The position numbers and the translations under genes were made by a program. A model generated the notes under the pieces. It was not told the origin of the DNA, ran no database searches, and worked only from the letters and a program-made list of their open reading frames with translations. Positions 21,901-33,458 of a DNA stretch of 64,000 nucleotides are shown here, in pieces (position 1 is the stretch's first letter; every line of letters begins with the position of its first letter). Origin of the DNA: Amanita rubescens (lineage: Eukaryota > Basidiomycota > Agaricomycetes > Agaricales > Amanitaceae); assembly GCA_015039365.1 (NCBI GenBank), contig WION01000004.1, positions 682,001 to 746,000 on the forward strand. The letters are read 5' to 3'.

Positions 21901-22047
21901 GCTTGAATGCCGAACGCGCTCGATAGCCTTGTTCTCTTGTGAGACGACATTAGAGCCCGCTCATGAACGCGTTCATTATACGCACTTTGCAAGCTTATAA
22001 TATTTATCTAGTCGATCTTTGCCTGTTTTCTTTTGGCTCTTGCCCAT
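18964..22047 (-). CDS. SPB1: 27S pre-rRNA 2'-O-methyltransferase SPB1
   Basis: Nucleolar FtsJ-type methyltransferase that modifies 27S pre-rRNA in 60S assembly. It starts [20 protein letters not shown] and shows [20 protein letters not shown], the SAM motif [24 protein letters not shown], the catalytic [22 protein letters not shown] and KPPSSR joining [10 protein letters not shown]. Then follow the acidic middle domain, [16 protein letters not shown] sequence, and the Spb1 C-terminal domain with [12 protein letters not shown] and [15 protein letters not shown]. The end is very basic ([20 protein letters not shown], ending KEKKRHRT). Introns are short and GT-AG. It is tail to tail with the Sls1-like gene and divergent from the DUF423 gene (294 bp). 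Confidence 0.93.
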
Positions 22048-22341
22048 AGTAGGAACTCTTTTCGAAATTTAAAATTAGAGGCGAAGATATTCCATTGGAT
22101 GGCTTTGTTTGGCTGCCCACTAAAAATGCATATCTGCCAATTCTTAATTTAGCGAGGATACTGTGTGTGGAAGCCTGGAGAAGCACTATGTCATGTTGGC
22201 GCGATACTTATCTGAACTGGCAATTTCGGGAATCCCTGGAATCAGTGGATGGCCAATAAATTATAAAACAATGCGATGTGTGTACGTTACCGCGGTTATC
22301 TATTGTCGTCACTTGTCATTATTAGTCATTGTTCTCCCAGC

Positions 22342-23029
22342 ATGAGCATACCTACTTCCTCGACCCCTCTTCTGCAGGAGCCAATGGTTTCTGCACCTGA
22401 TCACACATTCCTGTGGCGTTCGGGTGCAATATTTGGTAAGGAATCGGCAATTGTTGAATGTACCGACTTACGGAGGAAATACGTAATGACATCCAGTTGC
22501 AATCGGGATGCTAGCAGGAGCGTTCGGAAGTTTGTCTAATGATGGCTGATATTAAATCCTGATACTAATGTTGTATGTGCAGCGCATGCACTCAAGAGTA
22601 TGCCTGGCATAGCAACCGAGGCTGCACAAGCATTTCAATCCGCGTGTCATTACGCAGTACGAAGTTCAATACTAGTAGTCATCAGGTTTCTTATGACAGC
22701 GAACAGATATACAACGGAGTAGGACTCCTAGCGGTATCAATGCATCCACGGTTCTCGAAACACAGATTCGCGGGACCAGCCATCATTTTTGGTGGAGGTC
22801 TGTTCTCATTGAGCATTGCAGCGCTGGTTCTACTAGGGCCGGGATCGGTAATACGATTGAACCGGCTATTACGTAAACGGTGCTAACATCTAGACAGGTT
22901 CAAGTTCCTTGCACCTATCACGCCACTTGGGGGAATGGTAATGGTAGCAGGGTAAGTCTGAATGGACGGAGATTGTATATAAACTTGCGACTGACGAGGA
23001 GCACCAGATATGTGTCTCTGGCGTTGTAG
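22342..23029 (+). CDS. DUF423/TMEM256-family small membrane protein
   Basis: Five or so short exons encode a protein of about 150 residues. After a polar N-terminus (MSIPTSSTPLLQEP) comes FLWRSGAIF, AIGMLAGAFGAHALK split across two introns, YNGVGLLAVSMHPRF, AGPAIIFGGGLFSLSIAALV and FKFLAPITPLGGMVMVAGYV, ending SLAL. The GAFGAHAL and LAPITPLGG motifs are typical of DUF423 (bacterial YgdD, animal TMEM256), a four-helix membrane protein of unknown function. It ends 102 bp before the next gene on the same strand. Confidence 0.82.
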
Positions 23030-23131
23030 GGAGACGCGAAGCACGTGACCAACACGGTAAGCGTGTCAACTCCGCGAGGCTGTAAACAGAATAGACCCGT
23101 TTCTTCCCTTCCTGTGATACCGTCTATCCTA

Positions 23132-25073
23132 ATGTCTGAAGTGCGTCCGCCTTTAGGACCATCGCTTTCCTTCTCTGCCATCCCCTCTACTTCCTCTCCT
23201 TCCGTGAGACCCCAAAAGCGTCGCGTGTCCTCTGCAGACCTCCAGTTCTTCACGCCTTCCGCTTCCTCTTTCAAGCCGCGTCCATACGCTCCTAATGCTG
23301 ATTCGCAGCTCAAAAATGCAAATAGAGCTCATACTCGTGGGCAGGATGCTATCGGCACTCCCCCTCTTGGAATGGACCCTCAACCATCAGACCCCAATGT
23401 CGTCTTTATACATCCTCCCTTTACCGTCTTCCCTGATTCTCATCTTTATCCTGATGGTCTCACTTACTCGTCGATGGCTGAGAATCTGGAATGGTTTCTT
23501 GACCCGGGCGATTTCATTTCTGCGAATAACACGAGTTTTAATGCGATACCCTACCCGCCACATCTCGAGCCGCCACGCGGCTGGTGTCCAGCCAAGAAGA
23601 AAGATCTCAAAGAAAGAGGATCAGAGGGTTGGCCAGAAGGTGAAGAGCCAAGGCTTCGGTGTACATTTTGCAGAAGAACATATGCTGGTGTTAATGCTAA
23701 GAGCATGTGGCGGCGACATGTCTTCGAAAAACATAAAATCGCCATGTCTAATAGGCGCGACGGGAGTGACAGGCCAAGGGGTCGTGGCGCGAACAGTATG
23801 TTATTGTTCCCAAACCATCTTTAAGCACTAACAGCCTAGTATAGAGGAGAACCGTCAGTTACCTTCTGCGAAAGGCTCAGCAGATATTCTTGAAAGGGTT
23901 GTTAACCTGGGCGTAACTCCTCAGAGCGATAACCGTACTGTCCCGCATAAATCAAGATTTAGGTCCCTACCTGTCACGGACGATACAAGACGAAAGCGTG
24001 ATCGATCGAAGAACAAAGACAAGGCAGAGGCGGCTGCATTAGCTTCTGCGAATTCTTCTGGCGATCATAAATATCAAGTCGAAGGATCATTTTCCGAGTC
24101 TTTTGCCATTGGCATTACAGAATGCGATCCTCTAGCCCTTCATTCACCTACGCAAGTCTGTATCGATGATTCTCCGTTCCTCGACTCCTCCGAGACAATG
24201 CGGTCACCCTCTCCACCTATCACGCTTCCGCTAGTGCCTCCTTCACCTTATGATCCTCTTCTGACGCCATCTTTCCGGCACTCATCTCCTCGTCGCCCTT
24301 CCGAGCAACCATGGAGGTTTCCCAGTCCCAGCCATCCCCTACACTCTCGCTCGCGTGACTTGTCTCTTAGCTTTCTTATACGGGGAATGCAAAGTCCATT
24401 AGCCAAAGGCTCGCCGACTGGCAATGGTATACCACGAGTGCATGGTGCATCACCCGTGGCCAGTCCGTCTGTCTTTGGAAAAGAACCCCGTTCAGGGATC
24501 TTGGACTTTGACAGCCCTGCCAAATCCTCAAACTATTCTCCGATATCAATTCTCTTTAGAGGTCGGCTGCCAACTGGCAGTGATCGCACGCACAAACTGC
24601 GCATAGTCGAAGAATCTCCGCTCAGTCGTAGTTACCGGGATGAAAGGGGCAATAAGCGATCCATTTCGGACTTGACTGACGATTGGCTCTCAGAAGTGCC
24701 TATCAATCCACCAACCATTTCATCAGGAAACGATCCGTTTGCTTCTATATGGAGCACAGTCAATGGCAAAGAGGACATTGATAATAGGAGCAAATCTTTT
24801 GGGTGTACTGATGCTCTTAGTCCAGTCCTTCGAAGCGCCGGCTCATTGCCATCCAATGTAGGCCTCGGCATTGGACTTCTTGATCCATTCACATTGTCCG
24901 ACGATGGTGTACCACCTTCCGGCAGTGACAGCGATTTTGATGGCCTGTCTTTGTACCCACCTGCAAATGACGATCAGCCCGATACGTTGACTTCGTCTGA
25001 CAAGGAAAGTCCATCTGTTATCTCGCGTGAACCGACACCACCAACAAAGAAACGGAGAACGAATATAGACTAG
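23132..25073 (+). CDS. zinc-finger protein of unknown function with long disordered tail
   Basis: Two exons joined over a short intron near 23797-23845. After a Ser/Pro-rich N-terminus (MSEVRPPLGPSL) there is a conserved-looking block (VFIHPPFTVFPDSHLYPDGL, ENLEWFLDPGDFI) and then one C2H2-like finger: RCTFCRRTYAGVNAKSMWRR followed by HVFEKH, spacing C-x2-C-x15-H-x4-H. The rest is low-complexity Ser/Pro with short motifs such as PWRFPSPSHPL and a C-terminal basic KKRRTNID that could be a nuclear signal. A DNA-binding or nuclear role is plausible but not shown. The frame is open upstream without an ATG, so the start at 23132 is the first available; a CACGTG lies at 23042-23047. Confidence 0.68.
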
Positions 25074-25602
25074 CATCATTCTCATTATATCAACGATTTG
25101 CTATCTCGTCACTGTTTTGCTTTGCTCTATCATGTATAACCTAATCCTCATTCTCTGAATTCATACAAGCGCTATCTTAATCTTCGGCCGCGACCGTACC
25201 AGAACTTCACTTCTTACTTTTGAAACTAGCTATGTACAATAGGCGGTCATAGCGGCAAATGATTAATGAGCCGCATGGACAAGCAATGTCCAATCCCAGA
25301 TTGAGTGGGCGTGGGAAAAGCGTGGTAACATCCCGTCCAACTGATCAATTGTCCTGCTAGGAACAACAATCCCTTCCTTCCTCTCCTGCTCTTCTTAGAT
25401 ATCAAGTGACAAGGTGCGCAGTTATCCTGATCCGGTTGCCTCGCTTTATTGACGATGTCCCGCGCTCACCTCCTGCACGCAATTTTTATGTTGCAGCAAA
25501 CCCTGTGCATCATTTCGCTACCGGTTTTCCCAACTTTGAAGAGGTCCAGCCACAGTTGACGAAGTACGCTTAACACCTATCTAGAACCCGTCCCACGGCA
25601 AT
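25074..25602. other. intergenic region upstream of Rac
   Basis: About 530 bp between the zinc-finger gene and Rac. No coding frame of note. A pyrimidine-rich tract at about 25370-25400 (CTTCCTTCCTCTCCTGCTC) is the kind of CT-rich stretch often seen before fungal housekeeping transcription starts. I see no other recognisable element. Confidence 0.3.
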
Positions 25603-26560
25603 ATGCAAGCTATTAAATGTGCGGCCCACGTTTATATTCCGACGTGTGCACGACTGACTTCGCAACGTAGGTGTTGTTGTAGGTGATGGTGCTGTAGGAA
25701 AGGTCTGCGATGGCGAGTTCTTCTACGCCGTCGATATCGTCTCACTTGGCCTACTAGACATGTCTTTTGATTTCGTATACAACGAATGCATTCCCGGTAT
25801 GATTCATGTTAATGTTGTCCCTTTTTTCGTCTCAACGTCCGATACCCAGGGCGAATATATACCAACCGGTTCGTCTTTGCCATTTCACATGCTGAGCGCT
25901 GTTCTAAAACAATACCTGTAGTCTTCGACAACTATTCTGCAAACGTGATGGTCGATGGAAAGACGATATCGCTTGGTCTCTGGGACACTGCCGGGCAGGA
26001 GGATTATGACCGCCTTCGCCCTCTCTCATACCCTCAAACGGATGTTTTTTTGATTTGTTTTTCCCTCGTTAGCCCCCCCAGTTACGAAAACGTTAGGACT
26101 AAGGTGATTATTCTTTCTCCCTCAGTCAGTTAGGACTTGCCGATTATTTCCGCAGTGGTACCCTGAAATTTCGCATCATGCACCATCGACCGCAATATTA
26201 TTAGTTGGTACTAAATTAGATCTACGCGAAGATCCCGCCACGATAGAGAAGCTACGAGAGAGGTTCGTGCCACCTATAGCCCTCAGTCCCAATCCCAGTA
26301 ACATGTGTACCAAGGCGCATGGCACCGATTCAATACACCCAAGGTCTCGCCATGTCCAAGGACATTGGGGCTGTGAAGTACCTAGAATGTTCTGCACTCA
26401 CGCAGAAAGGCCTCAAGACTGTATTTGACGAAGCTATTCGTGGAGTCCGTAAGTATATTGATGCTTAATGTTGGTCGGTGTAAAATACTTGATGTCTGCA
26501 GTGAACCCACCACCACAAGCAAAGAAGTCCAGTAAGAAGGGGGGGTGTGTCATTGCATGA
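25603..26560 (+). CDS. rac1: Rac-type Rho GTPase
   Basis: Small GTPase built from at least seven exons. The spliced protein begins [16 protein letters not shown] (P-loop), continues [19 protein letters not shown], then [14 protein letters not shown] (effector region), [32 protein letters not shown] (NKxD-equivalent TKLD), [13 protein letters not shown], and ends [18 protein letters not shown]. These features place it with Rac and Cdc42, and MQAIKC with [13 protein letters not shown] favours Rac. It should control polarised growth and actin at the plasma membrane. A polybasic stretch precedes the CAAX box CVIA. Introns include one after the first 19 coding bases and one directly after the P-loop lysine. 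A RhoGEF lies 14 kb downstream. Confidence 0.92.
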
Positions 26561-26995
26561 AGGGATGTGGGACAGCGGCTTTCTGTTGACCCATGTTATG
26601 TGACGTTCATTTATGCACCTGCTGTTACGACCGTATGCCTTCCGTACATTGAACTTGGCTTTTTTTCCTGTAAGCAAATGAATTTCATTCGATTGAATGT
26701 CTTTTCCGTACTTTTTTTGTCTTCATACGATGCATGTGCCTTTTCCGATTTGTTTGACAAGTGTACCCCTTGTTTTAGTTGGAATGAATTGACGCGTCAG
26801 GTACGCCTTGATGATCATTACTTTCGGCGGCGTGCTTCACGCGTCTATTCAGTCCTTCCTTCACCTTGACATTCCTTCCCATACCTTACCTGTCTTCTCC
26901 AACCATGGTTTTGTCCATCTGAAGTGTACTATATAGCACACGGCACGTAAGTGACACATCTACCATTGGCTATCCCTCACCATTATTTTGTAGAC
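26561..26995 (+). other. intergenic region with probable 5' UTR intron of the next gene
   Basis: About 435 bp. The last 50 bases hold a well-formed intron signature, GTAAGT at 26947-26952 and TTTTGTAG ending at 26993, two bases before the ATG of the glycoprotein gene. This is most simply a 47-nt intron in its 5' UTR. The upstream part is Rac 3' UTR and pyrimidine-rich promoter sequence; an open frame at 26567-26869 has no family features. Confidence 0.45.
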
Positions 26996-29900
26996 ATGAC
27001 TCAGTATTATCAGCATGACGTTGCTAAGCCAGATGCCATGTCACCAGGTCATGCATTGAGGCCGTCGCGAAGCTCTGACGCCACCGGCTTTGCAGATAGC
27101 ACTATCAGCTACGGAGAATCCATTCAGCAGCAGCTGTCTCATTTCCCTCTTCCCCCACCAACTTTGTCGGCTCCGCTTGAAGCCCACGTTCATTCATTTG
27201 TCCCGAATAGCCCAAATACGAGCTATAATGTTCCCAGAGCTGCACCTTCATATCTGATACGTAAATTGCCTGCAGTGCCTGCAGTGCCGGCAGCTGTATC
27301 CCCAGCGATTCTTTCACAACCTTCTCCATCTACGATTCGGTCTTCAGCATCCTCTTCGAAGGTACTGTCTCCTAAGACAGCATCAAGTGTGGTCGCCTCT
27401 GCCTATGACTGGCATGAGGGCGCTTCGAGCATTGATGTCGATGCTACGGAAGACCAGTTGCTTCCCACTTCGTTCATTACCTCATTACTGCAAGAAAATA
27501 AAGGCCCTCGGATTGGTCAGCGGGCTTCGTTCAGTAGCGATGCTGTAAGTGGAATATCAGAAATGACCTATCCACGGGTCAATCTTCCCACTACATCGCG
27601 TAAACCCGTTCGGCTTCCTGGCCCGGAGCAAAGACCTCACGGAGCCCGTCCAGTTCCTTCCTCATATCATCATAAACCTTCGGGTCCCTCTCAAGATGAT
27701 GCAGCTTCATATATATCCGATGCGCGCACATTTGTCATCCAAGAAGCAAACTATTCAGAGAAGTTTGTTATTGGTGTAGCACCTGTGGTACCACATAAAA
27801 CATCATTGAGCGGGCAAATATTGACCGAGACGAGAGCCATTGGAATTGACAGCACTGCGTACAAGCGACGATCTACCTCGTCAATAAAAACTTCCAGTTT
27901 ATCTATTCTCTCAAAGATCTCATCGCGCAAGTCAATCAGGAGGATGTTCACTAGAACGAAAGTCAAACCATTACCCCCGGTTCCGCTCATACCTGACATA
28001 CCGATTGCCATGGAAAGAGAACACAGAGAAGCGGAGGATGCAACGCCTCTTCCTGAACTGATGCAACGCGCAGGGACACTTCAGGATCTTTTGGAAAGAG
28101 GATACCATCCGCATCATAGCCTCATCTCCTACCGCGAGGAATTAAAGATCAAAGACACCCTGGCATACACAGAACAATCCAGTACGCAATCTTCTCCAAG
28201 GCAGTTCGTTAGTTTTCGATATCAGTCATACGCAACTGTGGATCGAGCCAAAGAGTGGCTTAGTCGGCGTGTACCTTCGAGGCCAATGTCTCGATCCGAA
28301 AGAGCAAAGTACTGGCTCGTCAACCTATCTCCCCTTTTGTTTCTGCTAGTGATCGTTATTGCTGCTGCGGTGGGTGTTACCATAAGTAAAAATACTCACC
28401 ACCACACCGGTTCGGCTTGTCAGGGTAACTTCACCGGAGCTGATTGCGATCTAGGTAAACCAATGCTTTTGACATAGAGTGTTCATGCTAAGTGGGTTTG
28501 GACCTTCAGATGCAACTTGTATATGCACATCCACAGGCACCGGCCAATGCAATGAATTAGCTCAAAGCATTGTTGATCTTGTTCCTTATCTGAATGATCA
28601 ATTCATGGTGAATTTCACTAACGGAGACATCTACATTGGTCTCTGGCAGGCCCAGGGCCCGCCATCAGGCTCAAACTGTGCCGAGCAAGCACTTCTGATT
28701 GATGTGGCACCTGCGCTAAGCAGCGTTGGCACACCGAATCGCACCCAGTGGGCAAGGACTGCTATTCTATGGAATTTGGTTGAATCCCAGGACTTAGAAG
28801 CCTCGCAGGCGTTAAGGTCATTTGTTGTTCAAGCGCCCTGGGACGAAGCCGCGTCGAATAACAGCACTTTGCAAGCCTCTTTCAGCACCACCGTCTCTGG
28901 ATATACGTTCGATTTTGCTTCTCAGTCAGTCATAGCTCCAGCGCAGTCCTTCAGTGCTATCGCCCAACCATCCACGGAACAGAATAGTAGAGTCAACCCG
29001 ACGAGCAGGACTGCACTTGACTACATGTACGGGTACGCCGTAGGTGAGTTCCACACAGCACTTTTTTGACCTCTTTCCTAACAAGGCGAAGCTTCGTCGA
29101 CGCAGCACAACAAATCTTTAATGAACTATTGGCAATCGACGCTTCTTCGGCCGTCGAATGAGCTCCAAACATTCAGGACAGCTCTCAATGTGTCTCCTAT
29201 TCTCTTACCATTTGATGCCGCTTCTGCATCTGTTTCCAGCCTATTGTCTACGACAAACACATCGGGATCTTTCCCGCCACCTTTGGCGTGTTATCCCGCA
29301 TTGAACGCGACCAGTCTTGACAAACTCAACGCTGTTGAACATGACATCTTTAACATGTCAACTGTTACTTCTCAATCTCAGTTTTCCACGGAATGCTTTC
29401 CGAACCACCCCGTATATGGTGTCCTTGACGTATTGCAATTGCGCTTGCCCTTCCCAGATTCTGAGACAGGACAGCCAAGACAGGCCGTTTCGCTTCAACA
29501 GGCGGCATCGTCTAGAGCCATACTCTACAAGGGAGGGCTCCTTAGTTCGCTAGTCGTGTCTGCGGAAGGTGTCCCGATTACGCCGCAACAACAGAACCCT
29601 AGGCGATTTGGTACTCTCGATAACTTTGACCATGTTATCTATGATTACTTGCTCGCTATGCCGAACAGCACCGTCGCCAATGCCCTCGTAGATTTTGTCC
29701 TGGGGAATGCCAGTACACCTCCTGCCGGGAATTCCATACTTTTTTCGTCTCTCGATTCAATTCCAGTTTTAGAAGTTGCGCTCTTTGGCTCTATCCAATC
29801 CTCGGACATTCAATCTGTGCCTAGCTCATTCACCGTCGATGCAGGTACCCTGTTCTTTGGTTCTAATGCAGGATCCACTCTCCAGCAATGGTGTATTGCT

Positions 29901-30083
29901 GGCATTAACAGCACACTCGTCTGGGCACAGTCCGCGACATCTCCCCTGGTTGTAAGGTCAGGTAACCTGACTGATAAGGTGTTTGAGGAAATATGGAGCG
30001 CTGCATCGCGAGTCCAAGACTCGCCAGGTGCAATTAATAATTTAACAGCGTCCCTTACAGCTTATGGATATTTTAAACCTTGA
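26996..30083 (+). CDS. large single-pass membrane glycoprotein, fungal, function unknown
   Basis: Three coding exons, introns at 28455-28509 and about 29045-29090, giving roughly 1,000 residues. The first half is a cytosolic-looking, Ser/Pro-rich region with SISSRKSIRRMFTR-type basic patches. A single transmembrane helix follows (LSPLLFLLVIVIAAAVGVTI), then a cysteine-rich neck (ACQGNFTGADCD joined to ATCICTSTGTGQC) and a long extracellular domain with many N-x-S/T sites. I know of similar type II-like proteins in basidiomycete genomes but of no assigned role. A cell-surface or wall-related function is a guess from topology. The upstream GTG-initiated extension in the same frame is intronic. 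Confidence 0.7.
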
Positions 30084-30348
30084 CGGAAGTGTTGTATCCA
30101 GTAAAATTTGCGTGAATTATTACTTTTTTAAAAAATTACATTCGTATCATTATTCTTATGATACTGTTTCTGGGTTTCTTTAGACAATGGGTCGCGTTGG
30201 AGTTAACAGTACAGGGATTGGCCACGTGCGGGAGTTGGTGGTCTTACTTGTAATCAGCAGTTGCGCGCAAGAATGCAAGCTGTCTTCTTCGTGGAACTGC
30301 CCATTTTATCATTACCATTGCTTGCACATTCCAAGTCCCAAGACAAGA

Positions 30349-33252
30349 ATGCCTAAATTCGCGACCGAAGGTGGCCGTAAGTCTGCAACTGCAGATACTC
30401 GCGCCGCTCCGCATCCAAATGTTCTAAAACGGAATCAGGTGGGTCACTAGACACATTGTGCAAGATATGTAGAGTGCGACTATATCATATATATAGGCTT
30501 GCCACCAAGTGCGTCTAAAACACAGGCTTCTTGCCTTCCTTGCTCACTGGCATAATCTCAAATGGTGCTAGTGTCGGCGTAGAAAATTGGTGAGCACATC
30601 TGATGTCATGAACAGACACCACTTACTATGTGTCTTGCTTAGAAATGGTATCAAACTCAAGTTCAATGTTCAGGTCTTACCTACTCAATTATGTGTTAGC
30701 GATGCACAAAGACCATGTTCAACATGTGTCCGTTCACATAACCACTCCATGGCCCATGCTCCTCCGGGGGTACATCTACCCCCTAAGCCCGTTTGTACTT
30801 ATGACGAAGGCACGTTCAAGTACTGTACAATCTTAATGAGTTGTTGACACTCCAGAAGCCGTGGAAGCGAACACGCTTTCTGAAGGTCCAAAAAATAAAT
30901 ATGAGAGGCTTGAGAGTCGTATCAGTGCGCTTAACGTCCGTCTTCCGCAGCCAGATGACTCACTTAGAGCCACGCAGATGAATTGGAGACTTTATTGAAG
31001 CAGAAGCAGGAAGAGACATTACTTCCGTCGGATCCGTCACCAATGCTACCAGCAAAGAATATCTCGGAGTGTGCTGGATTGAGCCAGGCCCTGATGCCAG
31101 ACCTAGAAACAACCACCTCCAGTCCTCCATTTGCTAACCTACCTCTAGGAAGTTCTCAGAATGAGAATCAAGCGCAGACTGTTATTTCTAACGCGACAGC
31201 TACTAGCTCATACGCACTTCCTTTGACAACGACTGACAGGAGCGCTTCTACGCTCTGTTCCGTTTCAAGCTACGGTTCGGACTTGATATGGTCCAGTTGG
31301 CCCCCAACACTTCCGGAACAACCTCTTTTGCTGCATTTGTACGTTCATCGGCTTCCTTCCCGTGAGTTCTGTCTAAACACTGCATTTAGAGTGGATGTAT
31401 TTTTTAAATTTCATCCTCATGCACATCGACTATTTCATCGCCAAACCTTCTTGACTTCCCTTTCGCTGCCACCTAACCATTCAAAATTCCCTTCCACTGC
31501 AGTGCTGCATGCCATCAGTGCTATAGGGAGCCTGTATACCGCTGCAGTTACATCGCCTCCTCGACCGACTTTTGAGGAATTCCCTCCAGGTAATCGTATG
31601 ACTCTTCAACACGGGAATTATTGACGCATTCCTGATAAGACGAAATATTCTTGGAAAGGCAGAGACAACGAGAGCAGAGGCCAGACTCGTTTGCCGAACA
31701 GCAAGCAAAATACGCTAAAGAAACAATAGAACATCTGAACTTACTAGGGAAGGACCTCTTTCAAGTGTTTCAAGGTAATAGTTAAACCACATAACCACAA
31801 CCAAGCTTATCTACTGTTATGTTAGCGAGTGTTGTCCTCACTTGGTTTTATTGGTCACAATCGAGGTCGGTTCAATGGCGTATGTAATTGCACGGTCGAC
31901 TAATCTGGCTAGCTAGATGGGTAGATGTGAGGATCAAAGAAGCATGTTTTCTTCGACCAATCTCTCACGTTTTATAGGTTTTCTTCTCATCTGCTTTTTG
32001 TACTAGAATATCCGTGCCTTTGGGTCTCAACATATGCCCGCCCTTTCACTCAATTGCAAAATCCCAGAGACCAGTATCTTTACTGGCACCAGCTCAAACC
32101 GTGATTGAAGATGAAACAAGAAGGAACGCGTTTTGGTTGGCATATGCAACAGAGCGGTTACACGGCCTCGGCAATGGTTGGGCACTTAACCTTGACGATC
32201 AGGATGTCTCGCAGCTTTTGCCGGTCAGAGGAGAGGAGTTTGACAGAGGCGTAAGTGTACTATCTGTTCTGCCAAGTGGAATAAAACCAGCACCTAGTAT
32301 AGCATCTTGTATTACCTCAAGACAGGCAGTGGGCGCATAGCAAGAATGTTCTGCTGGAAAATCCGGAACAAATTACCGATTCGTTTACACTGTACATAAA
32401 GGGTTCCATACTAGTCTGTAAGTGGCATGCAAGGAAGGTAGATTTCGTTACATAACTTCTTCAAGCGCGAGTCAAAACGTTCAATTCAAGGTTTCGCGCG
32501 CGGCACTATGCAGGAGATGCCGCAGTGTCTGGTGAATACTGGGATCAGGGCACTTCAACAACACGCGCGGATCCTCGGGGCTCTCAAGCATTTCTTGAGC
32601 TCGACTATACAATTGACACTTTCACGACCACATTTCCTACTCAATGTAGGAATCCTATAGTAAACAACATCGTCGATAACCACTTGTATACAGCATGGTT
32701 AATGCCGCATGTGTAAGTACGAATTGTACACGGTCTTTCTATCGCTCATTAGCGTCGGCTTTAGTGCCTCTATCCTTTTGCATGACCCACACGCCGACGT
32801 ACAGCGATCAGGTTGCATATCGGCGTTAAAAATATTGACAGCGGCCAGATACATTTTGGACTTGATATACAGCGTTTATTCAACAAGCTTCGATATTACA
32901 CTCCTCGACACCTTCTGCTCGGTAGGAATCAAAGCATCTATATTTCATATACTCATTGTGGCTTACTAGTTTTGTTGGTTTTGCGCTGGCCGTGTCCTGG
33001 TACGCTTCTTGCAAGCTGCGCAAGATGCGAAAATCGATGAACAAATCGCGACTTTGCAGAGTGAACTCGAATTCATACAGTGCGTATACTAACTACGTAT
33101 GCAAAGAACCATCTCATCAGTCCCCTAGTTCCGCTCTAGAAAAGTTAGGCGAACGGATTCCACTAGCGTTCAGGTTTGCAAAGTTGCTGGACGACCTGAT
33201 AAATAAGAGGAGGTTTTTCGCGGCCTCCCCATCCTCCTTCAATGTAACTTGA
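30349..33252 (+). CDS. Zn2Cys6 transcription factor with fungal_trans domain (copy 1)
   Basis: Many-exon gene. The zinc cluster is assembled from five exons: MPKFATEGG...LKRNQ (to 30438), ACHQ (30497-30508), CRRRKL (30572-30589), a 5-nt exon AAATG (30643-30647) and from 30700 DAQRPCSTC ending PPKPVC, giving C-x2-C-x6-C-x5-C-x2-C...C. A coiled coil (ERLESRI, ELETLLKQKQEE) follows, then the fungal_trans region (FRVDVFFKFHPHAHRLFHRQ, TAVLHAISAIGSLYTAA, ISVPLGLN, IEDETRRNAFWLAYATERLH). The last exon ends FRFAKLLDDLINKRR. The intron at 30810-30855 uses a GC donor. The stretch expected between WVDV and ISVPLGLN could not be found near 31.92-32.02 kb, so that part may be degraded. Similar to the copy at 36978. 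Confidence 0.72.
30643..30647 (+). other. 5-nt micro-exon in the zinc cluster
   Basis: The bases AAATG, flanked by CTTAG on the left and GTATCA on the right, supply one lysine and the first two bases of the third zinc-binding cysteine. Introns of 53 nt (30590-30642) and 52 nt (30648-30699) surround it. Without it the cluster would lose K-C and change frame. The neighbour paralogue encodes the same residues contiguously from 37159. Confidence 0.7.
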
Positions 33253-33458
33253 TTGGTAAATGCTAGCCTGTATTCGTGTCATTGAGCAAATGTAGAATAG
33301 AAAAGCCCTTGTGGCATGTAAACAATTGACCGTAGTCATCACTCCAAGCTACTTATACTTACGATGGCGGCTCGCATAGTCGGCTAAAACTCCGGCCACT
33401 CCCGTGTTACCTAGATCCTATTATATAATGAAAGATCGTGCACTGAGTATAGACCACG

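Noticed and set aside
23045..23131. N-terminal extension of the zinc-finger protein
   Set aside because: The frame begins at GTG, with no ATG before 23132.
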